Notes under the pieces: generated by a model
The model's database searches: none
What the model saw: the letters and a program-made list of their open reading frames with translations, nothing else
What the model was told of the DNA's origin: nothing
Shown: in pieces, positions 44,818 through 53,849 of the stretch
How positions within the stretch are numbered: the first letter of the stretch is position 1
Layout: the number at the start of each line of letters is the position of its first letter
Made by a program: the position numbers and the translations under genes
NCBI GenBank assembly: GCA_963725615.1
Contig: CAVRZO010000016.1
Coordinates: forward strand, 62,001 to 126,000
DNA: 64,000 nucleotides
Reading direction: 5' to 3'
From: JAIQFF01 sp963725615
Lineage (GTDB): Bacteria > Acidobacteriota > Terriglobia > Terriglobales > Acidobacteriaceae

Positions 44818-46497
44818 ATGAAATGTTGCACATGGTTGAAACCATGTTTGTGGGCGGCGATCGCAGCGCTGCTCGTATGTGGTCTACCGGCCTGGGCCCA
44901 GGGTCAAACCACTGCGCCCAGTGCTCCTGCCGCTGCACCTGCACCCCCACCTATCGCAGTCGATGCACCTCTTAACGTCAGCGGACCTTCCGCCGACGAT
45001 CTAGCCGCTGGTGACCCCAGTGGCACCAAGACCGGAACCGCGAACGACGTGGTTCACGCCGATCCGGCCAAACCTCTCACGCTGGTTGATCTGGTGAACC
45101 AGGCGGGACAGAACCGGATCGCTATCAACTTTACCTGGACGCTGGTGACGGGCTTTCTGGTCATGTTCATGCAGGCCGGTTTCGCCATTGTTGAAACCGG
45201 ACTGTGCCGGGCCAAGAATGCCAACCACACCATGATGATGAATTTCATGGTTTACGCTTTCGGGCTTTTCGCCTACTGGGTCTGCGGATACGCGATACAG
45301 ATGGGCGGCGCTGCCGGCACTTCAATGCTGGGTGGCGTCAATCCTCTTAACCATGAGTTCACCATTCACCTGCTCGGACACGACTGGGGCCTGTGGGGCA
45401 CCAAGGGCTTCTTCCTCTCTGGTGCAACCTATGACGTTGGCGTCATGGTTCTTTTCCTGTTCCAGATGGTCTTCATGGACACTGCGCTGACCATCGTGAC
45501 GGGGGCCGCGGCCGAGCGCTGGAAGTATGTCGCTTTCTGCGTCTCATCCGTTTTCCTGGGCGCAATCACTTATCCCATGTTCGCTAACTGGGCTTGGGGC
45601 GGCGGATGGCTCTCTAAGCTCGGAGCCAATTACGGATTGGGCGCTGGCTACGCCGACTTCGCTGGTTCCGGTGTCGTGCACGCGGTGGGTGGCATCACGG
45701 CGCTTGCTCTATCTCTCATCGTCGGTCCTCGCATTGGCAAGTACAACCGCGATGGTTCGTCTAATGCCATGCCGGGACACGACATGGTGATTGTTCTGAC
45801 TGGCTGTTTCATCCTGGCCTTCGGGTGGTTCGGATTTAACCCCGGCAGCACGCTGGGCGCTTCCGGCGCCTTGCGTATCGGTACCATCGCCGTCGACACC
45901 ATGCTGGCAGGATGTACTGGCTCGTTTGGCGCAGTCCTTTACATGTGGATCAAGTACGGTAAGCCCGACGCTTCCATGGCAGGCAACGGCCTGTTGGCAG
46001 GTTTGGTAGCGATCACGGCTCCCAGCGGTTACGTCAACACGCTTGGGGCAACGATCATCGGCTTCGTCGCCGGCTTACTGGTCTGCGTCAGCGTCGAATT
46101 CATTGACCGCGTTCTACGCGTGGATGATCCTGTCGGCGCCATCTCGGTTCACGGCGCCAACGGAATTTGGGGGGTCATCTCGGTCGGCCTGTTTGCCGAT
46201 GGCACCAACGGCGTCAAGGGACTGTTTTACGGGGATCCTACGCAACTGGTGGCTCAGTTGATCGGAGTGGCAACCTTGTTGGGCTTTGTTTTCTCCCTGT
46301 CGTATACCGCGAACATGGCGATTCACTTCATCGTCGGACAGCGATCTGCGGCGGCGGATGAACTCGAGGGCCTGGACATCCCAGAAATGGGAGCTCTGTG
46401 CTATCCCGAGTTCGTACTGAAGCCAGACACTTCCCACAGCGGTGCGGCGGCGAGCGAATATAAAGCTGGCTTGCAGGTTGCACGGGAGACCGCATAA
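44818..46497 (+). CDS. amt: Ammonium transporter Amt, with signal peptide and extended N-terminus
   Basis: A 559-residue Amt/MEP/Rh protein. A signal peptide (ending LPAWAQG) and an Ala/Pro-rich extension of about 80 residues precede the 11-helix channel. Conserved features are visible: FMQAGFAIVETGLCRAKNA, the signature DFAGSGVVHAVGGITAL with the first pore His, and the second pore region VHGANGIWG. It conducts ammonium/ammonia through the inner membrane and is normally gated by a P-II protein; one is encoded 2 kb downstream. The ATG at 44818 has AGGAG upstream. The stop overlaps the next start by one base. Confidence 0.95.
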   Translation: MKCCTWLKPCLWAAIAALLVCGLPAWAQGQTTAPSAPAAAPAPPPIAVDAPLNVSGPSADDLAAGDPSGTKTGTANDVVHADPAKPLTLVDLVNQAGQNRIAINFTWTLVTGFLVMFMQAGFAIVETGLCRAKNANHTMMMNFMVYAFGLFAYWVCGYAIQMGGAAGTSMLGGVNPLNHEFTIHLLGHDWGLWGTKGFFLSGATYDVGVMVLFLFQMVFMDTALTIVTGAAAERWKYVAFCVSSVFLGAITYPMFANWAWGGGWLSKLGANYGLGAGYADFAGSGVVHAVGGITALALSLIVGPRIGKYNRDGSSNAMPGHDMVIVLTGCFILAFGWFGFNPGSTLGASGALRIGTIAVDTMLAGCTGSFGAVLYMWIKYGKPDASMAGNGLLAGLVAITAPSGYVNTLGATIIGFVAGLLVCVSVEFIDRVLRVDDPVGAISVHGANGIWGVISVGLFADGTNGVKGLFYGDPTQLVAQLIGVATLLGFVFSLSYTANMAIHFIVGQRSAAADELEGLDIPEMGALCYPEFVLKPDTSHSGAAASEYKAGLQVARETA

Positions 46498-47057
46498 TGA
46501 CAAACGCCTTTCCCATCAACGGTGAGTTGGGCGGACATTCCCTGACCTGGCAATGTCCGCCGATGCTTGGCGTCGCCCCGGAAGCGCTTGAGTGCTTCCA
46601 GGAGGGTGTGGAACGGCTTCAAACCGGTGACGCGGGAGCAGCGCTGGTTGCGCTCTCCCGGTGCACCGAAATTTCCCCTTCGTTTGTAGAGGCGCATGTC
46701 TTTCTGGGCCTCGCCAATGCGTTGAGCAACAAAATCTATCCGGCGATTGATCATCTCGAACTTGCAACCCGGCTCCAGCCGGATAGTTTTGCGGCCCATT
46801 ACACGCTGGCGCAGCTCAATTTCAAGTTGCGCATACCGCAGAGAGGCTATGCTGCTTCAGAGCAGGCATTGCGCTGTGTGAGCACCCTGGAACAACGCAA
46901 AATGTTGGCCCAGTTGCTCAAGGAAGAGCGGGCTCGCGAACGAAATGGGATTGCGCGGCCATGGTTCAACACGCCGTTCAGCAAGCCGGGACTCTTTCTT
47001 GTTGGCGGCGGGCTGGCGGCGGCAATTGTGGCAGTCCTGGTACACGTTCGCTGGTAA
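46497..47057 (+). CDS. TPR protein with C-terminal membrane helix
   Basis: A 186-residue protein. Residues about 25-135 hold two to three TPR units (FVEAHVFLGLANALSNKIY, then AIDHLELATRLQPDSFAAHY, then TLAQLNFKL). The C-terminus is a single hydrophobic helix (LFLVGGGLAAAIVAVLVHV), so it is tail-anchored. Its ATG overlaps the Amt stop (TAATG), so translation is coupled and it may be an Amt-associated scaffold. I know no named family. Confidence 0.72.
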   Translation: MTNAFPINGELGGHSLTWQCPPMLGVAPEALECFQEGVERLQTGDAGAALVALSRCTEISPSFVEAHVFLGLANALSNKIYPAIDHLELATRLQPDSFAAHYTLAQLNFKLRIPQRGYAASEQALRCVSTLEQRKMLAQLLKEERARERNGIARPWFNTPFSKPGLFLVGGGLAAAIVAVLVHVRW

Positions 47058-47074
47058 GCTTCAGGGGGCGGCAA

Positions 47075-47284
47075 ATGCAAATGATGGACACGCTTTTCGA
47101 AAGCATTAAGAAGCAGCGGCTGGCTTGGTCGTGGGCTGTGACCATCGGGCTTTTCCTCGTGGTCTTGGGGCATGCTCCAGTCTTTCCGGTGATCGCTGGT
47201 TGCGCGCTGGCCATCGCGATTTCGACGCTGCGGTCGGCGTCCAGTAGTCAGCCAGGGCCCGACCGGCTTCGCAGAGGCCGATGA
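47075..47284 (+). CDS. Small membrane protein between TPR protein and antiporter
   Basis: A 69-residue protein with one or two membrane helices (LAWSWAVTIGLFLVVLGHAP and VFPVIAGCALAIAIS) and a basic C-terminus. Its stop overlaps the antiporter start by 4 bp (ATGA), which supports it as a real, coupled gene. Function is unknown. Confidence 0.6.
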   Translation: MQMMDTLFESIKKQRLAWSWAVTIGLFLVVLGHAPVFPVIAGCALAIAISTLRSASSSQPGPDRLRRGR

Positions 47285-48537
47285 GCACTTCGCTCCAAAT
47301 TCTGTTGTTCATTGCTCTGCTGATTGCAGCAGCAAAGACTGCCGGCTCTCTGGCGTCTCGCCTTGGGTTGCCCGCGGTGCTGGGAGAACTACTGGCAGGC
47401 GTGATCCTGGGTCCCAGCGCGCTCAACATTTGGCATATGCAGTGGCTGGCAACTACCGGCGAGAGCGGTGCCTCGGTAGCCGGCGTATTCAAGGTGCTGG
47501 CACAGCTCGGCGTCGTAGTGCTCATGTTCGTGGCTGGCCTGGAGACCGACATCCAGATGGCCAAGCGGGCGCTGAAACCAGCTTTCTGGGCGGCTTCCGG
47601 CGGAGTGATTCTGCCCATGGCGGGCGGCTACTTGCTCTCTCGATGGGTCGGTTTCAATTGGCAGCAGGCGCTGTTCATCGGCACGATACTTACAGCCACC
47701 AGCGTGACCATCACCGCGCAGACGCTGATGAATTTGAGTCAGATTCGATCCAAAGCCGGTTCCACGATCCTGGGCGCCGCGGTGATTGATGACGTGATGG
47801 GACTGATTGTGCTCTCGCTAGTGATCGCAGTGAGCGCACATTCGGGAGCCGGCGATGCGGGCAGGTGGAGCGCACTCGTGATGCCGGTAACCTATATGAC
47901 GGTGTGTCTGGTGGTGATGTTTACCGCCGGGCCATTTCTGACACGCTGGTTGATGAGACAGGCGGCCCGCATGCACGGCCACCACATGGAGGTCGCGGCG
48001 GCGCTGTCGATTGCGTTTTTAATGGCCTTCATGGCTGAATCGTTGGGAAAGATGGCGGCGATCACAGGTGCATACCTCGCCGGACTCTTCGTCGCTTCCA
48101 CGCCATCTCACGAGCGCGTGATTGAAGAACTGCGAGCCATGACCAACTCTTTTTTTGGGCCGATATTCCTGGTCTCGATCGGGCTTGATGTGAACGCGTG
48201 GCAGGCGGGAGGACATCTGGTATTTTTCAATCTCCTGCTGGTGATCGCGGTTGTGGGGAAGATTGTGGGTTGTGGCGTTGGCGCCAGCTTTGCCGGATTC
48301 GGCAGGCGCGACGCTTTCATTGTAGGCATCGGAATGATTCCCCGTGGAGAGGTCGGACTGATTACGGCGAGCCTTGGTTTTGCGGCGGGCCTGGTCACAC
48401 GGGACATTTATTCGCAAACCGTAGTACTCGTCTTGATTACGACCTTGATCACGCCGGCGCTGTTGCGCTATGCCTTTCCAAGAGAGCACTTGCAGGCTTC
48501 GGTTTCGGAAACTGCAGCCGTCGAAATCTCTATGTAG
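47281..48537 (+). CDS. CPA2-type cation:proton antiporter
   Basis: A 418-residue integral membrane protein with about 12-13 helices. The family motif is seen in SRLGLPAVLGELLAGVILGPSAL near residue 27, and the ion-binding unwound-helix motif as GAAVIDDVMGLIVL near 160 (Asp-Asp pair). There is no C-terminal TrkA-N or RCK domain. It exchanges Na+ or K+ for protons. It is translationally coupled to the small membrane protein before it, and it lies between Amt and P-II, so it may adjust pH or ion balance when ammonium is taken up. Confidence 0.9.
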   Translation: MSTSLQILLFIALLIAAAKTAGSLASRLGLPAVLGELLAGVILGPSALNIWHMQWLATTGESGASVAGVFKVLAQLGVVVLMFVAGLETDIQMAKRALKPAFWAASGGVILPMAGGYLLSRWVGFNWQQALFIGTILTATSVTITAQTLMNLSQIRSKAGSTILGAAVIDDVMGLIVLSLVIAVSAHSGAGDAGRWSALVMPVTYMTVCLVVMFTAGPFLTRWLMRQAARMHGHHMEVAAALSIAFLMAFMAESLGKMAAITGAYLAGLFVASTPSHERVIEELRAMTNSFFGPIFLVSIGLDVNAWQAGGHLVFFNLLLVIAVVGKIVGCGVGASFAGFGRRDAFIVGIGMIPRGEVGLITASLGFAAGLVTRDIYSQTVVLVLITTLITPALLRYAFPREHLQASVSETAAVEISM

Positions 48538-48629
48538 ACTTTCCTTGAGCTTGCGGTAGTAAATGGTTTTAACGACTGGAAAACTTAGAAAGGGTTAGGA
48601 CGAGAATCTGCCGTACGAGGATAAACACA

Positions 48630-48968
48630 ATGACGAAACTTGAAGCGATTATTCAGCCGTCCAGATTTGAAGCGGTAAAAGAGGCCTTGACTGAGCTCGG
48701 CGTGGAGGGCATGACCATATTCGATGTGCGCGGTCATGGGAGGCAAAAGGGCCACACAGAAACTTATCGCGGCCGGGAATATAGCGTGGATCTTTTGCCC
48801 AAAATCAAAATCGAACTCGTCCTGCCTGATAACCTTGTCAACCAGGTGATTGACGCTATCGTAAAAACAGCTTCGACGGGCAAGATAGGAGACGGTAAAA
48901 TTTTCGTTTCGAAAGTCGACGAAGTGATCCGGATTCGAAATCAGGAGCGCGGAGTGGCGGCACTCTAA
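48630..48968 (+). CDS. glnB: P-II nitrogen regulatory protein
   Basis: A 112-residue P-II protein. It starts TKLEAIIQPSRFEAVKEAL and has the T-loop GHTETYRGREYSVDLLPK, with the uridylylation Tyr51 in place. The C-terminal signature is TGKIGDGKIFVSKVDEVIRIR. As a trimer it binds ATP, ADP and 2-oxoglutarate and controls Amt, glutamine synthetase and other targets. The location next to amt favours a GlnK role, but the sequence cannot separate GlnK from GlnB. GAGGATAA precedes the ATG. The uridylyltransferase gene follows. Confidence 0.95.
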   Translation: MTKLEAIIQPSRFEAVKEALTELGVEGMTIFDVRGHGRQKGHTETYRGREYSVDLLPKIKIELVLPDNLVNQVIDAIVKTASTGKIGDGKIFVSKVDEVIRIRNQERGVAAL

Positions 48969-48998
48969 CGGGCCACCACTTTGGGCTACCGGAGTCTC

Positions 48999-51588
48999 AT
49001 GCCTGTGCTGGCTAATAGCTCGATATCGCAGGACGCATATCAGGCCAAGTCGGAAAAGATACGGGAGCAATTCGAGCGGTCGCACAACGGACAGAGCCGC
49101 AATCCGCGAGCGCTCGAATTTGACCGATCTCATTTATTAGCGAGTTGTGGAATCAGTTTTCCCCAGGCTCGCCTGACAGGATCTGCGTCGCTGCGCTGGG
49201 CGGTTACGGCCGGCGCTCGCTATTTCCCTGTTCCGATGTAGACGTACTTTTCCTGCACGAATCGGCCCTGAGCCAAGATGCGGAGAAGCGGGTCATTCCG
49301 CAAATTTCACAGGCGCTCTGGGACTTACACCTTCGCGTCAGCCCCACGACCCGCTCCCTGGCGGAGTGCGGCAAGCTGCACCGCGACAATCTCGAATTCA
49401 ACATTTCCCTGCTGGATTGCCGCTATCATCTGCGGCGACGCGAGCGCTGTTTGAACAGCTTCACTCACAGGTGATTCCGAAAATGGTCGGCCGTGAAGCC
49501 CTGGAGTTGCAGCAGCGGCTGATCGATCTGACTTCTGCGCGGCACAACAAGTACGGTCACACCATCTTTCACCTGGAGCCCAACATCAAGGACTCTCCTG
49601 GCGGCTTGCGGGACTACCAGGTGGCATGCTGGCTCAGCCTGATTTCACAGCTGGAGAAGACAGGTATCTGGCCGGCACCCGAGAGTCTGCTGCCTGAGGC
49701 GTTTCGCGCGGAATGTACCGCGGCCCTGGATTTTCTTTCCGCGGTGCGCTGCTTCCTGCACTATCGGCAAGGCCGGGACCTGAATCAGCTGACCTATGAA
49801 TTGCAGTCCGAAGCGGCTGCGGCAGGAATCGGACTGCCGGATGGAGCACCGGTCGCGGCCGCTGTCTGGATGCGAACTTATTTCCGGCACGTCCGGTCAA
49901 TTTACAGACTTACGGTCCTATTCGATGAAGTGCCGCCATCGCGATCCGGTCTGTACCGCCTGTTTGAAAATCGCAAGTCGCGCCTATCCAATGCTGACTT
50001 TTCCGTGGTCGAGGGCCGGGTCTTTCTGCGCCAGCTTTCTTCTGTGCAGGATCCGTCCGTCCTGCTTGGCCTTTTCGAGTTCGTAGGCCGTCACGGACTG
50101 AAGTTGACTTCGGAAACCGAACGCTGCGTCGAAGCGTCGCTCCCCAAACTTCGACAGTGGGCACAGGATTCTCCCGAGGTGTGGTCGTACTTCAGGCGAA
50201 TCCTGGTATCGCCTCATGCCGGAGCCGCTCTGCGCGCCATGCACCGGCTGGGGGTGCTGGTGCTGCTGTTTCCCGAATTCCAGGCTGTGGATTCGCTTGT
50301 CATTCGCGATTATTACCACCGCTACACTGTGGACGAGCATTCGCTGGTCGCCATCGAAAACATCCACGCGCTGCGAACGCCTGACAGCGAGCTGGAACGG
50401 CGCTTCCGCGACATCCTGGACGGGCTCGAACGTCCCGACCTGCTCTTCTTGGCTCTCTTGCTTCACGATGTCGGCAAAGGTATGCCCGATGATAACCACG
50501 TGACCGGAAGCCTGCAGGCTTCAGCCAGCGTCCTCGACCGGCTTCGTCTCGAAGCCGCCGACCGCGAGACTGTGATTTTTCTGATTGCGAACCATTTGCG
50601 GATGTCATCAACCACCATGCGTCAGGACATCTTCGATCCCAAGGTGGTGGCCGAGTTCACGGAATGTGTCGGCACGACGGAACGGCTGAAGATGCTCACG
50701 CTGTTTACCTACACCGACATCAAATCGGTCAACCCGGAAGCGCTGACGCCATGGAAAGCTGAACTGCTCTGGCAGTTCTACGCGGCCGCGTTCAACCATC
50801 TAAGCCGGAGCGTGGACGACCAGCGCCTCACCCAAAGTGTTTCCAACAGTAAACGAATCAAGGAAGTTGTGGCTGCAGCGGGCGAGCCGGACGCGAAACA
50901 CATTACTTCGTTCCTGGAAGGTTTTCCCAAACGTTATTTGCTGATGCACTCATCGGACGAGATTGTGACCCACTGCCGCATGTACGATCGTCTCAAGCAG
51001 AGAGATGACGAACCGCAGATCGACATACATCGGCGTGATGGCTACTTCGAATTGGTTCTCTTGACCCTGGATTGTCCGGGCTTGTTTTCCCACGTGGTGG
51101 GAACGCTTTCATCCTGGGGAATGAATATCCTGAAGGCGGAGGCATTTTCCAACAAGGCGGGCGTGGTGCTCGACACACTCCGTTTTTCGGACCGCTTCCG
51201 GACACTGGAGCTCAATCCTTCCGAAATAGACCGGCTGAAGCGGAAACTCGCTGAAGCCGTATCGGGTGAGATCGATGTTGTGGAACTCATGGAGACGAAA
51301 TTCAAGCCGGGGTTGCAGAGTCCGAAGGTGGCCGTCGAGCCCAGCGTGCAGATTGACAACGATTGTTCGCAGCACAGCACCTTGATCGAGATCATCGCCC
51401 AGGACCGTCCCGGGCTGCTTTACGACATCAGTTCCACCCTGGCGGAACTCGGCTGCAATATCGAGGTTGCGATTATCGACACCCAAGGTCAGACCGCAAC
51501 CGACGTGTTCCATGTGACGTGTGCCGGCACCAAGCTGGACCTGCGACACCAGGAGACGATGCGAACCGCTCTGCGGGACCAACTGTAA
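48999..51588 (+). pseudogene. glnD: [Protein-PII] uridylyltransferase, apparently frameshifted twice
   Basis: The product would be an 860-residue GlnD: nucleotidyltransferase, HD domain and two ACT domains. Three frames are needed. The first runs to about 49135. The second carries the catalytic CVAALGGYGRRSLFPCSDVD, to about 49430. The third runs from about 49435 to 51588. The third holds PNIKDSPGGLRDYQ, the HD motif LLHDVGKG, and ACT domains near DGYFELVLLTLDCPGL and HSTLIEIIAQDRPGL. All motifs are well kept, so the two indels could be sequencing errors or very recent mutations. If real, uridylylation of the P-II protein beside it would be lost while the glutamine-sensing ACT part could still be made. 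Confidence 0.82.
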
Positions 51589-51600
51589 GTCAGCCCAGGC

Positions 51601-51715
51601 CACGTAGGGACAGATGTCCTCATCTGTCCGGCGGAGCGAAGCTCCGCAATGTTGGTTGTGGCAGAGTGGTCGAGCGGCGCTCGACCGGACAGATGAGGAC
51701 ATCTGTCCCTACGTG
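51601..51715. repeat. Inverted-repeat hairpin string bounded by CACGTAGG/CCTACGTG
   Basis: The arms 51601-51631 and 51685-51715 are perfectly complementary for 31 bp. Each arm contains GGACAGATG-tcct-CATCTGTCC or its complement. Between them lie GCGGAGC-gaa-GCTCCGC (51631-51647) and GGTCGAGC-ggc-GCTCGACC (51668-51686). It separates the convergent glnD and rmlD genes. Confidence 0.78.
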
Positions 51716-51734
51716 GTCTGAGGCAATATCCTGG

Positions 51735-52568
51735 TCAAGCTCTCTCCGCCAGGTATCTTCCCAGCGCGTCTTGCCAAGTGGGCATCTCGATGCCGCGCTT
51801 CTCCAGGCTTTCTGGCGAGAGCACGGAATACTTCGGACGTTCTGCCGGGCGTATGAACTTGTCGCTGGTGGTTTCGCGCACGACTGTGTCCAGTCCGGCA
51901 CAGGCGATGATTTCGCGCGCAAATTCGTACCAGGAGCACTCACCGCAGTTGGTGACGTGCACCACGCCGCTCGCCTCCCGGCGGCAAAGTCGAATCAAAG
52001 CGCGGGCCAGATCCACAGAGTAGGTGGGAGAGCCACGCTGATCACCCACTACTTCCAGCTGGGAACGATTGGCGGCTATTTTCATAATTGTGTCGGGGAA
52101 ACATTTCCCGCCGACGCCGAACAGCCACGAAGTCCGCGCTATGCAGCATTCGGGAAGAATCTGGCCCAAGTGTACTTCGGCTTCGGCTTTCGACTGACCG
52201 TAGACACTGCGGGGCGAGCGGGGATCGCCGGTAGCATAGGGCGTTGTCTTCGTGCCATCAAAGACATAGTCGGTGCTGAGAAAAAGCAGGCGGGCGCCGT
52301 GCTGCTTCGCCGCTTGCGCCACGTTGACAGCTCCGCGAAAGTTCACATTGAAGGCGAGGTCGCGATTGGTCTCGCAACCGTCAACATCGGTGTAGGCCGC
52401 TGCCAGCACAATCCAGTCGGGCCGGCTACCCCGGACCAGATGCAGCACCTGTTCCGCGTCCCGGATATCTCCATCCACGGAGCCAAAACCTGTCACCTCA
52501 TCTTCTTTCCATTCACGCATCAGCGCCTTGCCCAGTAAACCGGTGGCGCCGAAGATAGTGACTCGCAT
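51735..52568 (-). CDS. rfbD: dTDP-4-dehydrorhamnose reductase
   Basis: A 277-residue extended SDR. The cofactor motif GATGLLGKAL is near residue 7; Y-T-D-V-D-G-C-E near 60, FLSTDYVFDG near 95 and YGQSK near 123 match RmlD. It reduces dTDP-4-keto-L-rhamnose to dTDP-L-rhamnose with NADPH. It lies downstream of rfbB on the same strand. The RmlA and RmlC steps are not encoded in the window. The product would feed the glycosyltransferases upstream. Confidence 0.92.
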   Translation of the reverse strand: MRVTIFGATGLLGKALMREWKEDEVTGFGSVDGDIRDAEQVLHLVRGSRPDWIVLAAAYTDVDGCETNRDLAFNVNFRGAVNVAQAAKQHGARLLFLSTDYVFDGTKTTPYATGDPRSPRSVYGQSKAEAEVHLGQILPECCIARTSWLFGVGGKCFPDTIMKIAANRSQLEVVGDQRGSPTYSVDLARALIRLCRREASGVVHVTNCGECSWYEFAREIIACAGLDTVVRETTSDKFIRPAERPKYSVLSPESLEKRGIEMPTWQDALGRYLAERA

Positions 52569-52604
52569 GTTTTGTTCTCTGTCTCGCCGAGGCCAGCCGG
52601 CAAG

Positions 52605-53669
52605 TTATGAGTACTGGGTGGCGATCCACTTTCGGTAGCTGCCGCTAGTGACTTCTTTTACCCAGTCCTCATTTTGCAGATACCATTGGATGGTCTTGCG
52701 TATGCCACTCGCAAAACTTTCACGCGGCTTCCATCCAAATTCACGCTCGATCTTGCGCGCGTCAATGGCATAACGGCGGTCGTGGCCGGGGCGGTCCTGT
52801 ACAAAAGCAATCAATTTTTGATGAGGCACAACAGGATCGCCAGGACACGACTGGTCCAGGATGGCGCAGATGGCTTCCACGATTTCCAGGTTTCGCTTTT
52901 CGCCGCCTCCGCCGATGTTGTAGGTCTCCCCGACCCGGCCCTGGGCAAGGACCCGGCGCACTGCATCGCAGTGATCTTCGACGAACAGCCAGTCGCGCAC
53001 ATTCTGTCCGTCTCCATATACCGGCAATGGCTTGCCCGCTCGGGCATTCAGGATCACGAGTGGGATCAGTTTTTCCGGGAACTGGTAGGGACCGTAGTTA
53101 TTGGAGCAGTTGGTCGTCAAAGTCGGAAGCCCATAGGTGTGGTGATAGGCGCGCACCAGGTGGTCCGCCGCCGCCTTCGACGCTGAATAAGGACTGTTCG
53201 GTGCGTACGCCGTGGTCTCGCAAAACGGCGGATCATTCGGCCCAAGCGACCCATACACTTCGTCGGTAGATACGTGAAGTAACCGAAACGATTTACGATC
53301 TGCTTCCGACAGCTCCGCGCAATAGGCCCGCGCTTCTTCCAGCAGACTAAATGTCCCAGAAACGTTGGTGCGGATGAAATCGTCCGGGCCATGGATTGAA
53401 CGGTCCACGTGACTCTCGGCCGCAAAATGGACGATGGCTCGCGGCTTATGCTGCTTGAACAATCCACGCAGCAGTTCGCGATCGCACACATCTCCCTGGA
53501 CGAAGCAATACCGCGGATCAGCAGCGACCCGAACCAGGTTGCCCGGATTGCCGGCATACGTGAGCTTGTCGAGGTTGACCACCGGAGTCTTCTCCTCCTC
53601 CATCCATTGCAGGATGAAGTTGGAGCCGATGAATCCTGCCCCTCCGGTCACCAGAATCGTTTTTTCCAT
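52605..53669 (-). CDS. rfbB: dTDP-glucose 4,6-dehydratase
   Basis: A 354-residue RmlB. The N-terminus has ILVTGGAGFIGSNF, followed by FAAESHVDRSI near residue 82, the catalytic STDEVYGSLG near 132 (Thr-Asp-Glu), YSASKAAADHLVRAY near 160 and TNCSNNYGPYQFPEK near 184. It converts dTDP-glucose to dTDP-4-keto-6-deoxyglucose. The ribosome site is weak. It forms a pair with rfbD (36 bp gap) at the end of the exopolysaccharide operon. Confidence 0.95.
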   Translation of the reverse strand: MEKTILVTGGAGFIGSNFILQWMEEEKTPVVNLDKLTYAGNPGNLVRVAADPRYCFVQGDVCDRELLRGLFKQHKPRAIVHFAAESHVDRSIHGPDDFIRTNVSGTFSLLEEARAYCAELSEADRKSFRLLHVSTDEVYGSLGPNDPPFCETTAYAPNSPYSASKAAADHLVRAYHHTYGLPTLTTNCSNNYGPYQFPEKLIPLVILNARAGKPLPVYGDGQNVRDWLFVEDHCDAVRRVLAQGRVGETYNIGGGGEKRNLEIVEAICAILDQSCPGDPVVPHQKLIAFVQDRPGHDRRYAIDARKIEREFGWKPRESFASGIRKTIQWYLQNEDWVKEVTSGSYRKWIATQYS

Positions 53670-53792
53670 ATGAGCAGGCCGGGCCGGGTTGAATCTTGGT
53701 CATTCGGCGACGCCGCTCTGATTGTAATAAAGAAACGACAGAAGGTGGTTTTCCCAGGTTGATTGTCGGGGCGTGACCACGAACCGGGGGCC

Positions 53793-53844
53793 AGCAGCAA
53801 TTAGCAATTAGCCAAATGCCAATTGCTAATTGCCAATTGCTGCT
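53793..53844. terminator. AT-rich inverted repeat after the glycosyltransferase gene
   Basis: Arms 53793-53811 and 53826-53844 pair at 18 of 19 positions around a 14-nt loop. The sequence is an iteration of GCAATTAG/CTAATTGC. It is just downstream of the glycosyltransferase stop and differs in base composition from the GC-rich elements elsewhere. It may terminate or attenuate transcription before rfbB. Confidence 0.5.
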
Positions 53845-53849
53845 TGTCC

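Noticed and set aside
49125..49445. Programmed frameshifting or recoding in glnD
   Set aside because: No slippery heptamer with a downstream stem was found at either joint, and GlnD is not known to use frameshifting; indel or sequencing error is simpler.
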